Shown here: positions 42,438 to 51,347 of the stretch, one piece after another | How the letters are laid out: each line of letters starts with the position of its first letter | How positions within the stretch are numbered: position 1 is the first letter of the stretch | From: DASZHJ01 sp035541215 | GTDB taxonomy: Bacteria; Pseudomonadota; Alphaproteobacteria; ATCC43930; CGMCC-115725 | Reading direction: 5' to 3' | DNA length: 64,000 nucleotides | Assembly (NCBI GenBank): GCA_035541215.1 | Contig: DATKNV010000044.1 | Location: 1 to 64,000 of the forward strand | The notes under the pieces: generated by a model | What the model was told of the DNA's origin: nothing | The model's input: the letters and a program-made list of their open reading frames with translations, nothing else | The model's database searches: none | Made by a program: the position numbers and the translations under genes

Positions 42438-44438
42438 ATGGCCATCGATCGCGTCACCTTGCAAATCCTTGCCAATCATTGCGCGGCCGCGACGGAGAGC
42501 ATGGCTCAGACCCTGTTCCGAACCGCGCATTCCACCTTCGTCAAGGAGACCGAGGATTTCACCACGGGCCTCGCAACGCCCGAGGGCAAGACCTTCGCCT
42601 CGCCTTATGACCTCGGCGCCACCTGGTTCGTGGGGCTCGACTACGGCCGTGCCCTCGATCTCGTCGACGGCTACGAGGAAGGCGATCTCTGCATGACCAA
42701 CGACCCCTATAGCGGGTTCGTGTGCACGCATTCCCCGGACGTGCATCTGTGGAAGCCGATCTTTCACGACGGCAAGATCGCTTGCTTCGCGGTCGGCCAC
42801 GTACACAACACGGACGTAGGCGGTGCGGTGCCCGCCAGCTTGTCCCGCGCCAATGTCGAGGTCCATCAGGAGGGAATCCGCGTCCCCCCGGTAAAGCTCT
42901 ACCGGCGCGGCGAGCTCAACCGCGAAATCCTGGACATCATGCTGCTCAACGTGCGCATGCGCGAGCAGAACTGGGGCGATCTCAAGGCGCAGATCGCGGC
43001 CATGAAGACGGGCGAGCGCAAGGTGCAGGAGATGATCCGGCGCTTCGGGGCGGAGGTGTTCAGCGAGGGGATCAACGACCTTCTGGATTATGCGGAGCAG
43101 CAGGCGCGCCACGTGATCCGCAGGATTCCCGAGGGCGAGTATTTCTTCGCCGACTACATCGACGAGGACAGCGTCGGCGGCTATCCCTGCCGGATCGCCG
43201 TTCGGCTGGTGGTCAAGGACGGCGAAGTCCTGCTCGATTTCTCCGAGAGCGACCCGCAGCTGACGTCCTCGATCAACATTCCAACGGGCGGCGATCCGCG
43301 CCACGTGCTGCTGATGGTGCCCGTGATCTACGTGCTCTACACCCTCGACAAATCGATCCTGCTCAACGCCGGCCTTTTGCGAGCGACCTCCGCCATTCTG
43401 CCCAAGGGCTCAATCGTCAATCCTCAGTTTCCTGCCGCGGTCGGAATGCGCAGCTTGAGCTGCATGCGTCTGCAGTCGGCTGTGTTCGGCGCCTTTGCAC
43501 AGGCGCTGCCGGACCTGATGCCGGCCGCCTGCGGCGACGGCGGCCCCCTCATCAATCTGCGCACGCTCGACACCCGCACGGGACGGCGGATCATGGCGAA
43601 TCTCGATCCGATCACCGGCGGCGGCGGCGGCACCTCATCGCGCGACGGCACCGAGGGATCCGGCGCGAATTTCGGATTTCTGAAGAACACGCCGGTCGAG
43701 ATCAACGAGGCCGAGGTGCCGGTGAAGATTTTGAAGTACGGCCTTGCCCCTGACAGCGGCGGCCCCGGCAAGAATCGAGGCGGCACCGGTACGATCCTGG
43801 AATTCCGGGTCTCGGCCCCGGACACCGTGGTCACGGCGCGCAATCGAGACCGCAGCCACTTCACCCCATGGGGAAGCTGCGGCGGCGACGCCGGCAAACC
43901 GTCCGAATTTCTGCTAAATCCCGGAAGCAATCACGAGATCAATCTTGGCAACACCGATGTCGTTACGGTGCAGCCCGGAGACGTCATCCGCATTGCATCG
44001 GCGGGGGCGGGCGGTTGGGGTAATCCCCTCGAGCGCGAGCCCGCGCGCGTATTGGACGACGTGCGCCGCGGTCTCGTGACACCGGCAAAAGCCGTGGAGG
44101 ACTACGGAGTCGTCGTCCGCGACGATCGGGTGGATCCCGACGCTACGGCAAGGCTTCGCACGGAGCGCGCGCAGCGACGGAGCCGCAATGGCTTCGGCTT
44201 CAGTCGAGCCCGCACGGAATTCGAGCATCGTTGGACGCGGGCGAATTACGCGCGCCTAATCGAGCTCCTCACGACTCTGCCGGTGGAGTGGCGGTTCTTC
44301 GTGAAACACCGGGTCTTCGAGCTGATGGAGCGCCTGCCAGAAAGCGAAATGAGCGGCCGCGGCGGCGAGGTCGAGCGTGCGTTCCGGCGCGTGGCCGCTC
44401 AATACGCGCAGCTGAAGCAATTTGTCCATTCGGGATAG
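42438..44438 (+). CDS. Hydantoinase B/oxoprolinase-family subunit (copy 2), with C-terminal extension
   Basis: A 666-residue HyuB-type subunit: TLQILANHCAAATESMAQTL, TNDPYSGFVCTHSPDVHLW, FAVGHVHNTDVGGAVPAS, TGGGGGTSSRDGTEGSG and IASAGAGGWGNPLEREPARV. It is about 100 residues longer than copy 1 because of a helical, charged tail after about 560 (RTEFEHRWTRANYARLIELL). Such tails occur in acetone/acetophenone-carboxylase-like relatives. It follows HyuA by 14 bp. Confidence 0.9.
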   Translation: MAIDRVTLQILANHCAAATESMAQTLFRTAHSTFVKETEDFTTGLATPEGKTFASPYDLGATWFVGLDYGRALDLVDGYEEGDLCMTNDPYSGFVCTHSPDVHLWKPIFHDGKIACFAVGHVHNTDVGGAVPASLSRANVEVHQEGIRVPPVKLYRRGELNREILDIMLLNVRMREQNWGDLKAQIAAMKTGERKVQEMIRRFGAEVFSEGINDLLDYAEQQARHVIRRIPEGEYFFADYIDEDSVGGYPCRIAVRLVVKDGEVLLDFSESDPQLTSSINIPTGGDPRHVLLMVPVIYVLYTLDKSILLNAGLLRATSAILPKGSIVNPQFPAAVGMRSLSCMRLQSAVFGAFAQALPDLMPAACGDGGPLINLRTLDTRTGRRIMANLDPITGGGGGTSSRDGTEGSGANFGFLKNTPVEINEAEVPVKILKYGLAPDSGGPGKNRGGTGTILEFRVSAPDTVVTARNRDRSHFTPWGSCGGDAGKPSEFLLNPGSNHEINLGNTDVVTVQPGDVIRIASAGAGGWGNPLEREPARVLDDVRRGLVTPAKAVEDYGVVVRDDRVDPDATARLRTERAQRRSRNGFGFSRARTEFEHRWTRANYARLIELLTTLPVEWRFFVKHRVFELMERLPESEMSGRGGEVERAFRRVAAQYAQLKQFVHSG

Positions 44439-44508
44439 GGAGAGTGGCGCAAGCGAAGCCTTTTCCGCAAGCCGCCACCTGTCGAGCGCGGATCTATCGC
44501 GAATCCGG

Positions 44509-45258
44509 TCACGCCCCCTTGAAGCGAGGCTTGCGTTTCTCCTTATGGGCCGCCACACCCTCGGCGAAGTCGGCGCTGCCGCGTACGCGGGCAAGAGCCT
44601 GGCTGGTTTGCACCATTTGCTCCACGGGGCCGGCTTGCAGAATGACGTCGTTGACGAAGCCTTTGAGCGTGGCGATCACCAGTGGGGCCATCTCCGCGAG
44701 CTCTCTCCCCATGGCAATGGCCTCCTGCTCATGCAGGCCATTGGGCACGACGCGATTGACGAAGCCCACCTCGTAAGCGCGCCGCGCCGTGATCTTGGCG
44801 CCCAAGAGCATGACCTCCATGGCAAGCTTGTGCGGCATGCGCCTCGCCAGCGAGCTGATCATGCCGCCGGTCAGGCCCAGCCTCGCCTCCGGGTAATAGA
44901 ACTGCGTGTCCTCCGTCGAGACCATGAGGTCGCACATCATCACCATCACGATGCCGCCGCCGACGCACCAGCCGCTGGTCGCGGCGATGATGGGCTTGCC
45001 GGTCTTGAATCCCACATTGGGGATGCAGCGCCAGAGCTCCGGCAGGTCGTTCACGTCGGCGCCCGCGGTGAAGGCGCGCGCACCCGCGGCGGACAGCACG
45101 GCGACGCGCTGCTCGGACCGGTCGAAGGCCTGGAAGGCCGCTTGCAGCTCCAGCGCCACGGCACTGCTGATGGCATTGAGGCGCTCGGGCCGGTTGATCC
45201 GGATGATCGAAATGGGCCCCTGTTCCTCCACGGTCACTACGGGTGCGACGACGGACAT
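44509..45258 (-). CDS. Enoyl-CoA hydratase/isomerase (crotonase) family protein
   Basis: A 249-residue crotonase-fold enzyme acting on acyl-CoA thioesters. It has ISIIRINRPERLNAISSAVA, the oxyanion-hole segments FTAGADVNDLPE and TSGWCVGGGIVMVMMCDLMV, and FYYPEARLGLTGGM. The ATG at 45258 follows a strong GGGAGG, and the frame opens much further upstream only as an overlap with the ligase. It lies 14 bp after the ADP-forming synthetase gene, suggesting a CoA-ester pathway. Confidence 0.9.
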   Translation of the reverse strand: MSVVAPVVTVEEQGPISIIRINRPERLNAISSAVALELQAAFQAFDRSEQRVAVLSAAGARAFTAGADVNDLPELWRCIPNVGFKTGKPIIAATSGWCVGGGIVMVMMCDLMVSTEDTQFYYPEARLGLTGGMISSLARRMPHKLAMEVMLLGAKITARRAYEVGFVNRVVPNGLHEQEAIAMGRELAEMAPLVIATLKGFVNDVILQAGPVEQMVQTSQALARVRGSADFAEGVAAHKEKRKPRFKGA

Positions 45259-45272
45259 GCAACCTCCCTTGT

Positions 45273-47384
45273 TCAGTCGAGCAAAGCCCGGGCATCGACG
45301 ATCACACAGCCCTCGTCGCGCCGCCCCACTATCAGCGGGTTGATGTCGAGCTGCACGAGCCGGCCCCGCAGATCGTGGGCGAGCCAGCCGAGACGGACCA
45401 CCGCGTCCACCACGCCTTCGATGTCCAGCGGCGGGCGGCCGCGCAAGCCCTGCAGCAGGGCGAATGTCTTCAGCCGACCGAGCATGTCGAGCGCCGTCTC
45501 CGCCGATACCGGTGCCGGCGCGACAACCGCATCTCGCAGCAGCTCGACGAGAATGCCGCCGGCGCCGACCAGGACCTGCGGGCCGAACTGAGCGTCGGAT
45601 GTCACGCCGAGAATCAATTCGGTCCCGCCGGGCATCATTCGCTGAACGAGGAACCCCTCCAATGCGCTGAGACGGCTTTGCATGTCGTCCAAAGCCGCGC
45701 TCAGCTCGACGGCGGACGAGAGGCCGAGCGCGACAGCGTCTACGTCGCTCTTGTGCACGATGTCGCGACCGAGTGCCTTCAGGGCCACAGGATAGCCAAG
45801 CCGCGACGCCGCGGCGCGGGCCTCTTCCCGATCCCGGCACACTGCGTGATCTGCAACCGGAAGCCCATAGGCGCGCAGCAGGCCGAAGACGCTCGCGGCC
45901 TCCAATGCGCCCGGAAGCAATTCTGCCGCCGGCACTGCCGGCAGGTCGGAAGGACGCTGCGGGGCCGCGCATACGCGGCCGGAGGACCAGTCGATCCAGC
46001 CGCGCACCGCGCGGACCGCGTCGTCGAGGCTGTCGGTGAAGGGCATGTGCCGCGCCACGAGCTCGGCGCGCGCGGATTCCGCGGCTCGGCCCGGCGCCAT
46101 CACGAACAGGAAGGGCTTGCCCGCGGCGATCGCGGCATCGGCGATCTTGCCCGTCGTGCGCGCCAGCATCGGCGCGGTGGTCATGAGCGCGAGCGTCACG
46201 TCCTCGGCAGGGTCGGCGCCCACCAGCGCCGCGGTCTCGTCGGCGATCTCCACCGCCTCCCCGCCCGCCAATCGCCCGCCGAGGTCGACCGGATTGCGGG
46301 CCTGGCCCGGTGAGAACAGCCGGCTCAGGCCTTTCTCGGTCTGCGGGTCGAACCGGGTGAGGCCGATGCCGATCTCGGCCAGGCGATCCGCGGCGATCGC
46401 TCCGCCGCCGCCGGAGGTCGTGAGGATGGCCGCCGATCGCACCCTGCGGAGCGGAAAGCGCGTCAGTCCTGCGGCAAGCAGCATCATGGCATCGAGATCG
46501 TCGAGCAAGACGACGCCGAGTTCCCGGCACATGGCCGCCAGCGCCTCGTAGCTCCCGGCGAGGCTCGCGGTGTGCGAGAAGGCTGCCTGCGCGCCCGCCG
46601 CGGTACGGCCCGCCTTCACGAGCAGCCAGGGCTTTCCCGCCGCGCGCGCCCGGCGCGCCAGCTCGATGAACCGCGTCGGGTCCTTGAACCCCTCGACATA
46701 GGCGCAGATGACCCGAGTCCGCGCATCCTCGATGAAATATTCGGCGAAGTCGCAGACCTCGAGGTCCGCTTGATTGCCGACCGATACGCAATGCGTAAAA
46801 CCGATGCCGCGAGAGGCGGCCCGGTCGAAGAGCGTCGCCATCAGCGCCCCGCTCTGGCTCACAAATCCGATGGGATCGACACCGAGCTCGTCGATCTCCA
46901 GCGCCGGGGACGAGCACAACACCAAGCGATTTGCAGGGCTGATCACGCCGAGGCAATTCGGCCCGAGGAGCCGCATGCCGCCCGCGCGAGCGCTGCGCAC
47001 GATCTCCGCTTCCAGGGCCGCACCCTCCGGCCCCTCGTCCGAGAACTTGCTGGTGATGATGATGCCGCAACGCACGCCGATCTCCGCGCAATGCGCCACC
47101 ATCCCCAGCACGCGCGGGCGCGGCACCGCCATGACGACCATCTCGGGAGGTTGAGGGGTCGCGCGGATGTCGGGATAGGTCTTGCGCCCGAAGAGCTCGG
47201 CCCGATGCGGGTTGATCGGGTAGACCGCGCCGGCGTAACCGTGCTTCAGCAGCATGCGATAGAGCCTGCCGCCGAATTTCGTCTGGTCCTCCGAAGCCCC
47301 GATCACCGCGACCGAGCGCGGCGCCACCAGCTCGGCGACGGGGGCCGGCGGTCGGCCGAATGCGGGGAGGTCGGGTCGGCTCAT
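45273..47384 (-). CDS. ADP-forming acyl-CoA synthetase (acetate--CoA ligase family)
   Basis: A 703-residue fusion of the CoA-binding/ligase and ATP-grasp halves. Residues about 20-145 form the CoA-binding Rossmann domain (SVAVIGASEDQTKFGG). The flavodoxin-like ligase domains follow, with the phospho-His at H271 in SHTASLAGSYEAL. The ATP-grasp domain spans about 480-700 (LGYPVALKALGRDIVHKSDV). It would interconvert acyl-CoA + ADP + Pi with acid + CoA + ATP; pimeloyl-, phenylacetyl- and feruloyl-CoA ligases also belong here. It heads a two-gene minus-strand operon with the crotonase. Confidence 0.9.
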   Translation of the reverse strand: MSRPDLPAFGRPPAPVAELVAPRSVAVIGASEDQTKFGGRLYRMLLKHGYAGAVYPINPHRAELFGRKTYPDIRATPQPPEMVVMAVPRPRVLGMVAHCAEIGVRCGIIITSKFSDEGPEGAALEAEIVRSARAGGMRLLGPNCLGVISPANRLVLCSSPALEIDELGVDPIGFVSQSGALMATLFDRAASRGIGFTHCVSVGNQADLEVCDFAEYFIEDARTRVICAYVEGFKDPTRFIELARRARAAGKPWLLVKAGRTAAGAQAAFSHTASLAGSYEALAAMCRELGVVLLDDLDAMMLLAAGLTRFPLRRVRSAAILTTSGGGGAIAADRLAEIGIGLTRFDPQTEKGLSRLFSPGQARNPVDLGGRLAGGEAVEIADETAALVGADPAEDVTLALMTTAPMLARTTGKIADAAIAAGKPFLFVMAPGRAAESARAELVARHMPFTDSLDDAVRAVRGWIDWSSGRVCAAPQRPSDLPAVPAAELLPGALEAASVFGLLRAYGLPVADHAVCRDREEARAAASRLGYPVALKALGRDIVHKSDVDAVALGLSSAVELSAALDDMQSRLSALEGFLVQRMMPGGTELILGVTSDAQFGPQVLVGAGGILVELLRDAVVAPAPVSAETALDMLGRLKTFALLQGLRGRPPLDIEGVVDAVVRLGWLAHDLRGRLVQLDINPLIVGRRDEGCVIVDARALLD

Positions 47385-47672
47385 GGTCGGTCCAGCACCA
47401 TCAGTTTCGCCGGAACGGCGGGTCGGTGCAAATGGGTCTCGGCTCGATGTCTCTCGCTCCTGAGGCGGGCCGGGGGGTCATCGGGATTGGGTTGGGCTCG
47501 CCCGGGTTGGCCCATGAACGGTCCAATCTCCACGAGCACACCCCAGGCCGCGCGATGCTACACTGCGAGTGCGGTAACGCGGGCTCGAAGGGATCGCCGC
47601 CGCCGAGCCAGTCGTCGATCTCCGCTGCCCGTGCTCGGGGAGCGGCCGGATAGGAGTTCGAGGCAGGCATTA

Positions 47673-48329
47673 GTGGTTTCATGCCGATATTCCGATGACT
47701 TGCGGGCGCTGATCGCGGCGCGCCTCGGCACTTTCGACGTGAACCGTCGAGCCGACGTCGCTGGACTGAAGCGCGCCGCCGTCGCAATCGCAATCGTGCC
47801 GTTGGACGGCGACGCCGCCGGGCAAGAAGCGACCGAGGCCGCCTTCCTGCTGACGGCGCGCGCAGCGAAGCTTCGCTCTCATGCGGGCCAGCTTGCGCTC
47901 CCGGGTGGGCGTGTCGATTCCGGCGAGACCATCGAGCAGGCGGCGTTGCGCGAGCTCTTCGAGGAGCTGGGAATAGTCCTCGATGGCACAGCAATCGTGG
48001 GCAGGCTCGACGATTACCAGACACGCTCGGGCTATCTCATCTCGCCCATCGTCGTCTGGAGTCCGTCGAGCGTCGTCGCCATGCCGAATAGAGCCGAGGT
48101 CGAAAGGGTCTTCCGGATTCCGCTGTGCGAGCTCCTGAGACCGGAGGCGCCCGAGATTTTTGCAATCGCGGAGTCCGACCGGCCCGTCATTCGGTTGGCG
48201 CTTCCCTCGCTCGGGGGCCGGGTCAATGCGCCGACGGCAGCGCTGCTATATCAATTCCGGGAAGTGGCTCTCGAAGGGCGTCCGACGCGGGTCGATCATT
48301 TCGATCAGCCGGTTTTTGCCTGGCGGTAA
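47673..48329 (+). CDS. Nudix hydrolase, CoA pyrophosphatase-like
   Basis: A 218-residue Nudix protein. The Nudix box spans about 79-101: G79, E85, R93-E94 and E97-E98-L99-G100 fit GX5EX7REXXEEXG. The preceding LRSHAGQLALPGG is typical of the CoA-diphosphatase subfamily (NudL/YeaB). The start is uncertain: GTG 47673 is proposed and TTG 47700 is possible; no clean ribosome-binding site decides. It is divergent from the CoA synthetase across 288 bp and converges on the DAO oxidase. Confidence 0.82.
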   Translation: MVSCRYSDDLRALIAARLGTFDVNRRADVAGLKRAAVAIAIVPLDGDAAGQEATEAAFLLTARAAKLRSHAGQLALPGGRVDSGETIEQAALRELFEELGIVLDGTAIVGRLDDYQTRSGYLISPIVVWSPSSVVAMPNRAEVERVFRIPLCELLRPEAPEIFAIAESDRPVIRLALPSLGGRVNAPTAALLYQFREVALEGRPTRVDHFDQPVFAWR

Positions 48330-48343
48330 GCGCCGGCCATCGC

Positions 48344-49552
48344 TCACCGTCTCGGATTGCGATAGCTCATACTGACGATCGCCGATATCTGGGCCCTGAG
48401 CCATGCCGGTTCGCTCGCCTGCGCGCCGAAGCGGTTCGGGTCGAAGCGCGCTATCTCGAACCGCGACGGTTTTGCAGCAAGCAAGCTTCCGACGATCTCG
48501 CCGGCCATCGCGGACCACGTGACTCCGGCCGAATTCATCCCGGTAGCGAGAAAGAGTCCCTCGCTCTCGGGGATGCGGCCGATCAGCGGAAGCCCGTCGG
48601 GAGTGTAGACCTCCGGGCCGTTGATGAACCGCCGGATCGGTGCGGCTTCCAGTGCCGGAAAAATGCGGGAGGCGGCGGCGAAGTACGGAGCGACCTTGTC
48701 CCAATCCGGAGGAAGGAGAGTAAAGGAAAAGGGCTCCGGAAGGTCCTCCGGCTCGATCGTCTTCGCATTCTCATCGAAGAACCCCACGAGAAACCCGCCG
48801 ACCTCCTCGCGGCCATAGATGAGAGCGTCGGGGCAGACGAAGGACGGCGTTTCCCGCTTTAGCGACGGCGACACCGAGGCTATGACGTAGAAATGCTCGC
48901 AAGGCCATTGCGCGACCGCGGCGCCGCTGCGTTCCAGGAGCGGACGCGACCATAAGCCGGCGGCAACGACCACCGCGTCAGCCTCGATAACCCCGTCCGC
49001 CAGCTCCACCCCGATGATCCGGCCGCCACGTGTCACGACGCGCTGGACCTTTGCCCGCTCGACGATCCGCACGCCGGAGTCTCGGGCCGCCTTCGCATAG
49101 GCCGCGGTGAGATCCGCCGGGTTCACTCGGCCGGAAAGCGAATCGAACCAAATCCCGGAAACGGCCGTCGGATCGAGGAGGGGGTGCCGCGCAGCCGCCT
49201 CTTGCGGGCCAAGCCAGCGTGCCTCCACTCCCCGCTCCTGCGCCGCCGCGTCGAGGCTGGCGAAATAGCGGAGCATCTCGTCGCTCTGCGCGAGAAAGAT
49301 ACGTCCGGTCTTCACCCAGCCCGTGCTCTGCCGCCCTGAGCGCTCGAGGCGGTCGATCGTCTCGAGGGCATAGAGCACGGATTCGTCGTGGTTCGATAGC
49401 GGCTTCCACGTGATGTTGCCGGCGGAATGCCAGGTGGTGCCCGAGCCGAGCCGATCGCGCTCGAGAAGGACGACCTCGCCAAGACCGCGCTCCGCGGCAT
49501 GCCAGGCGATACTGGTGCCGATCACGCCTCCGCCGACTACGACGCACTTCAT
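48344..49552 (-). CDS. FAD-dependent oxidoreductase, DAO/glycine-sarcosine oxidase family
   Basis: A 402-residue amine/amino-acid oxidase-like flavoprotein. The FAD motif MKCVVVGGGVIGTSIAWHAA is at 1-20, followed by LGSGTTWHSAGNITW, whose TWH pattern is the site of covalent flavin attachment in dimethylglycine/sarcosine dehydrogenases. The C-terminal LPLIGRIPESEGLFLATGMN is the second FAD segment. It is the last gene of the long minus-strand run and follows the nucleoside hydrolase by 50 bp. Confidence 0.88.
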   Translation of the reverse strand: MKCVVVGGGVIGTSIAWHAAERGLGEVVLLERDRLGSGTTWHSAGNITWKPLSNHDESVLYALETIDRLERSGRQSTGWVKTGRIFLAQSDEMLRYFASLDAAAQERGVEARWLGPQEAAARHPLLDPTAVSGIWFDSLSGRVNPADLTAAYAKAARDSGVRIVERAKVQRVVTRGGRIIGVELADGVIEADAVVVAAGLWSRPLLERSGAAVAQWPCEHFYVIASVSPSLKRETPSFVCPDALIYGREEVGGFLVGFFDENAKTIEPEDLPEPFSFTLLPPDWDKVAPYFAAASRIFPALEAAPIRRFINGPEVYTPDGLPLIGRIPESEGLFLATGMNSAGVTWSAMAGEIVGSLLAAKPSRFEIARFDPNRFGAQASEPAWLRAQISAIVSMSYRNPRR

Positions 49553-49602
49553 CGGTCCACCTCCAAGCGGTCGCGACGCAATCGCGGATCGCGATCAAGG
49601 TC

Positions 49603-50547
49603 TCATCGATCGAGCTTTGCGAGCGACCGGGCGAGGCGCGTGAAAAGCTCCTCGGCATCGATCCGCTCGACCACTTCGGCATTGGGCTTGCGCTTGCCCG
49701 ATCCCCACCAGTCGATGGTCGACCGGCCGATGGTCTCCTCGCTCGCGACCTCTACTGTCACCGCGCAGGCGCGGCTCGGGAAAATCTCCGGCCACAGCAG
49801 GTAGGCCACTGTGCAGGGGTCGTGCAAGGGATGAGCCTCGACCCCGAAGCGGGCGCGGCCGCCCGGTCGCGGGCGCGTCATCATTCCCATGACCGCGCTC
49901 GAGACGGCGTTATCGAGAGCTGCGATCGGCGCGAGGCGATCCGGTGTCGCGAGCGCCTGATGCGTGGCATGCAAGCCGAGCATGACGATCGGCACGCCGA
50001 GCGTCAGAACGATGTGCGCCGAGTGAGGATCGACATAGAAGTTGAATTCTGCGGCGGGTGTTATGTTGCCGAGGTCGCGGGCACCGCCCATCATGACGAT
50101 GCGATCGATCTTGACCGCGAGCTCGGGCGCCTGTGCGAAAGCGAGAGCCAAGTTGGTCAGCGGCGCGAGCGCGCAGATCGTGATGGAGCGATCCGCCGCG
50201 GACCGAAGCGTCTCGATCAGAAAGCTCACGGCATGACGGTCATGCGGCATTTTCGATGGACGCGGCAGAGCCGCCCCATCTAGGCCGTCTGCACCGCAAA
50301 TGAATTGACCGGTTAAAAGGGGCCGCAGCAGCGGACGGCTGGCGCCGCGGAATACCGGCACCTCCGGGCGCCGGGCGAGCTCGAGGATGCGCAGGGCGTT
50401 GACCGTCGTCATCTCCACGGGAGCATTGCCGGCGACGGTCGTAATGCCCAGGAGCTCGATGCGCTCTCGCTCCGCCAGGGCGAGCAGGATCGCGACCGCA
50501 TCGTCCTGACCGGGATCCGTGTCGATGATGAGCTTGAGCGGCGTCAT
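49603..50547 (-). CDS. Inosine/uridine-preferring nucleoside hydrolase family
   Basis: A 314-residue N-ribohydrolase. The calcium-binding motif is near-canonical (LIIDTDPGQDDAVAIL, about 5-20), with TVAGNAPVEMTTVNALRILE, FNFYVDPHSAHIVL and the late HDPCTVAYLL Asp. It would split nucleosides into base and ribose. The ATG overlaps the ATPase stop (ATGA). With the ribose-type importer and sugar kinase in the same run, nucleoside salvage or a related N-glycoside is a reasonable guess. Confidence 0.9.
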   Translation of the reverse strand: MTPLKLIIDTDPGQDDAVAILLALAERERIELLGITTVAGNAPVEMTTVNALRILELARRPEVPVFRGASRPLLRPLLTGQFICGADGLDGAALPRPSKMPHDRHAVSFLIETLRSAADRSITICALAPLTNLALAFAQAPELAVKIDRIVMMGGARDLGNITPAAEFNFYVDPHSAHIVLTLGVPIVMLGLHATHQALATPDRLAPIAALDNAVSSAVMGMMTRPRPGGRARFGVEAHPLHDPCTVAYLLWPEIFPSRACAVTVEVASEETIGRSTIDWWGSGKRKPNAEVVERIDAEELFTRLARSLAKLDR

Positions 50548-51347
50548 TGCGTTCTTTCTCGGGGGAGAAAGGGCGACGGCGCGCCGCTCATCACGAGATG
50601 CGTGAGGTCGTCGGCGCCGAGCCCGTCGAGCGGACAATCCGCGGTCTTGCGGCCGTTCTTGAGGACCGCGACGCGGGTCGCCACCTGGACTACCTCGCTC
50701 ATGTCGTGGCTGATGAGGATCACCGTCGCACCGGCGCCATGAAGCTCGCGGATCAGTCGAAGCACCTCCCGGCTTTCCGCTACCCCCAGCGCCGCAGTCG
50801 GCTCGTCCATCACGACGAGACGAGCGTTCCAGCGCAGCGCGCGAGCGATCGCCACCGCCTGGCGCTGACCGCCGGAGAGCCGCTCGATCGGCCGGTCGGC
50901 GTCGGGAATGTCGACCTTGAGGCGCGCCAGCAGACGGAGGGTCTCTCGCCGCATCCCCCGCTTGTCGAGGACGCGCAGGCCGGGCGCAAGCCGGCGGGTG
51001 AGCTCGGCGCCGATGAAGATGTTCTGCCAGATCGGCAGTCGCGGCGCGAGCGCGAGATCTTGATAGATCGTCGCGACCCCCGCCCTCAGCGCTGCCGTCG
51101 GCGATCCGAACGAAACCTCCCGTCCCTCGAGCCGCATAGTTCCCGTACTCGGCTCATGCGCGCCGGAGATGATGCGGATGAGCGTGGATTTGCCGGCCCC
51201 GTTGTCGCCGCACACCGCCAGGACCTCGCCCGCCTCGACGTCGAGGTCGATACCCTTCAAGGCCTCGACGGCGCCGTAGGACTTCCGGATGCCGCTGAGC
51301 CGCAGCAGCGGGACCGCATCGAGAGCGCGGTCCGGCGATGCCCTCAT
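50544..51347 (-). CDS. Ribose-type ABC importer ATPase, single nucleotide-binding domain
   Basis: A 267-residue ATPase with Walker A GDNGAGKSTLIR, signature LSGGQRQAVAIARAL, Walker B LVVMDEPTAALG and switch ILISHDMSEV. Classical RbsA/XylG proteins have two ATPase domains (about 500 residues). This one is a half-size form, as in FrcA-like importers, and should act as a homodimer. Both ends overlap neighbours by 4 bp (ATGA). Confidence 0.9.
   Translation of the reverse strand: MRASPDRALDAVPLLRLSGIRKSYGAVEALKGIDLDVEAGEVLAVCGDNGAGKSTLIRIISGAHEPSTGTMRLEGREVSFGSPTAALRAGVATIYQDLALAPRLPIWQNIFIGAELTRRLAPGLRVLDKRGMRRETLRLLARLKVDIPDADRPIERLSGGQRQAVAIARALRWNARLVVMDEPTAALGVAESREVLRLIRELHGAGATVILISHDMSEVVQVATRVAVLKNGRKTADCPLDGLGADDLTHLVMSGAPSPFLPRERTQ

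Noticed and set aside
45259..47091. Minus-strand frame joining the crotonase to a long upstream extension (860 codons)
   Set aside because: The extension overlaps the ADP-forming synthetase in another frame, and the crotonase has its own strong ribosome-binding site and ATG at 45258.
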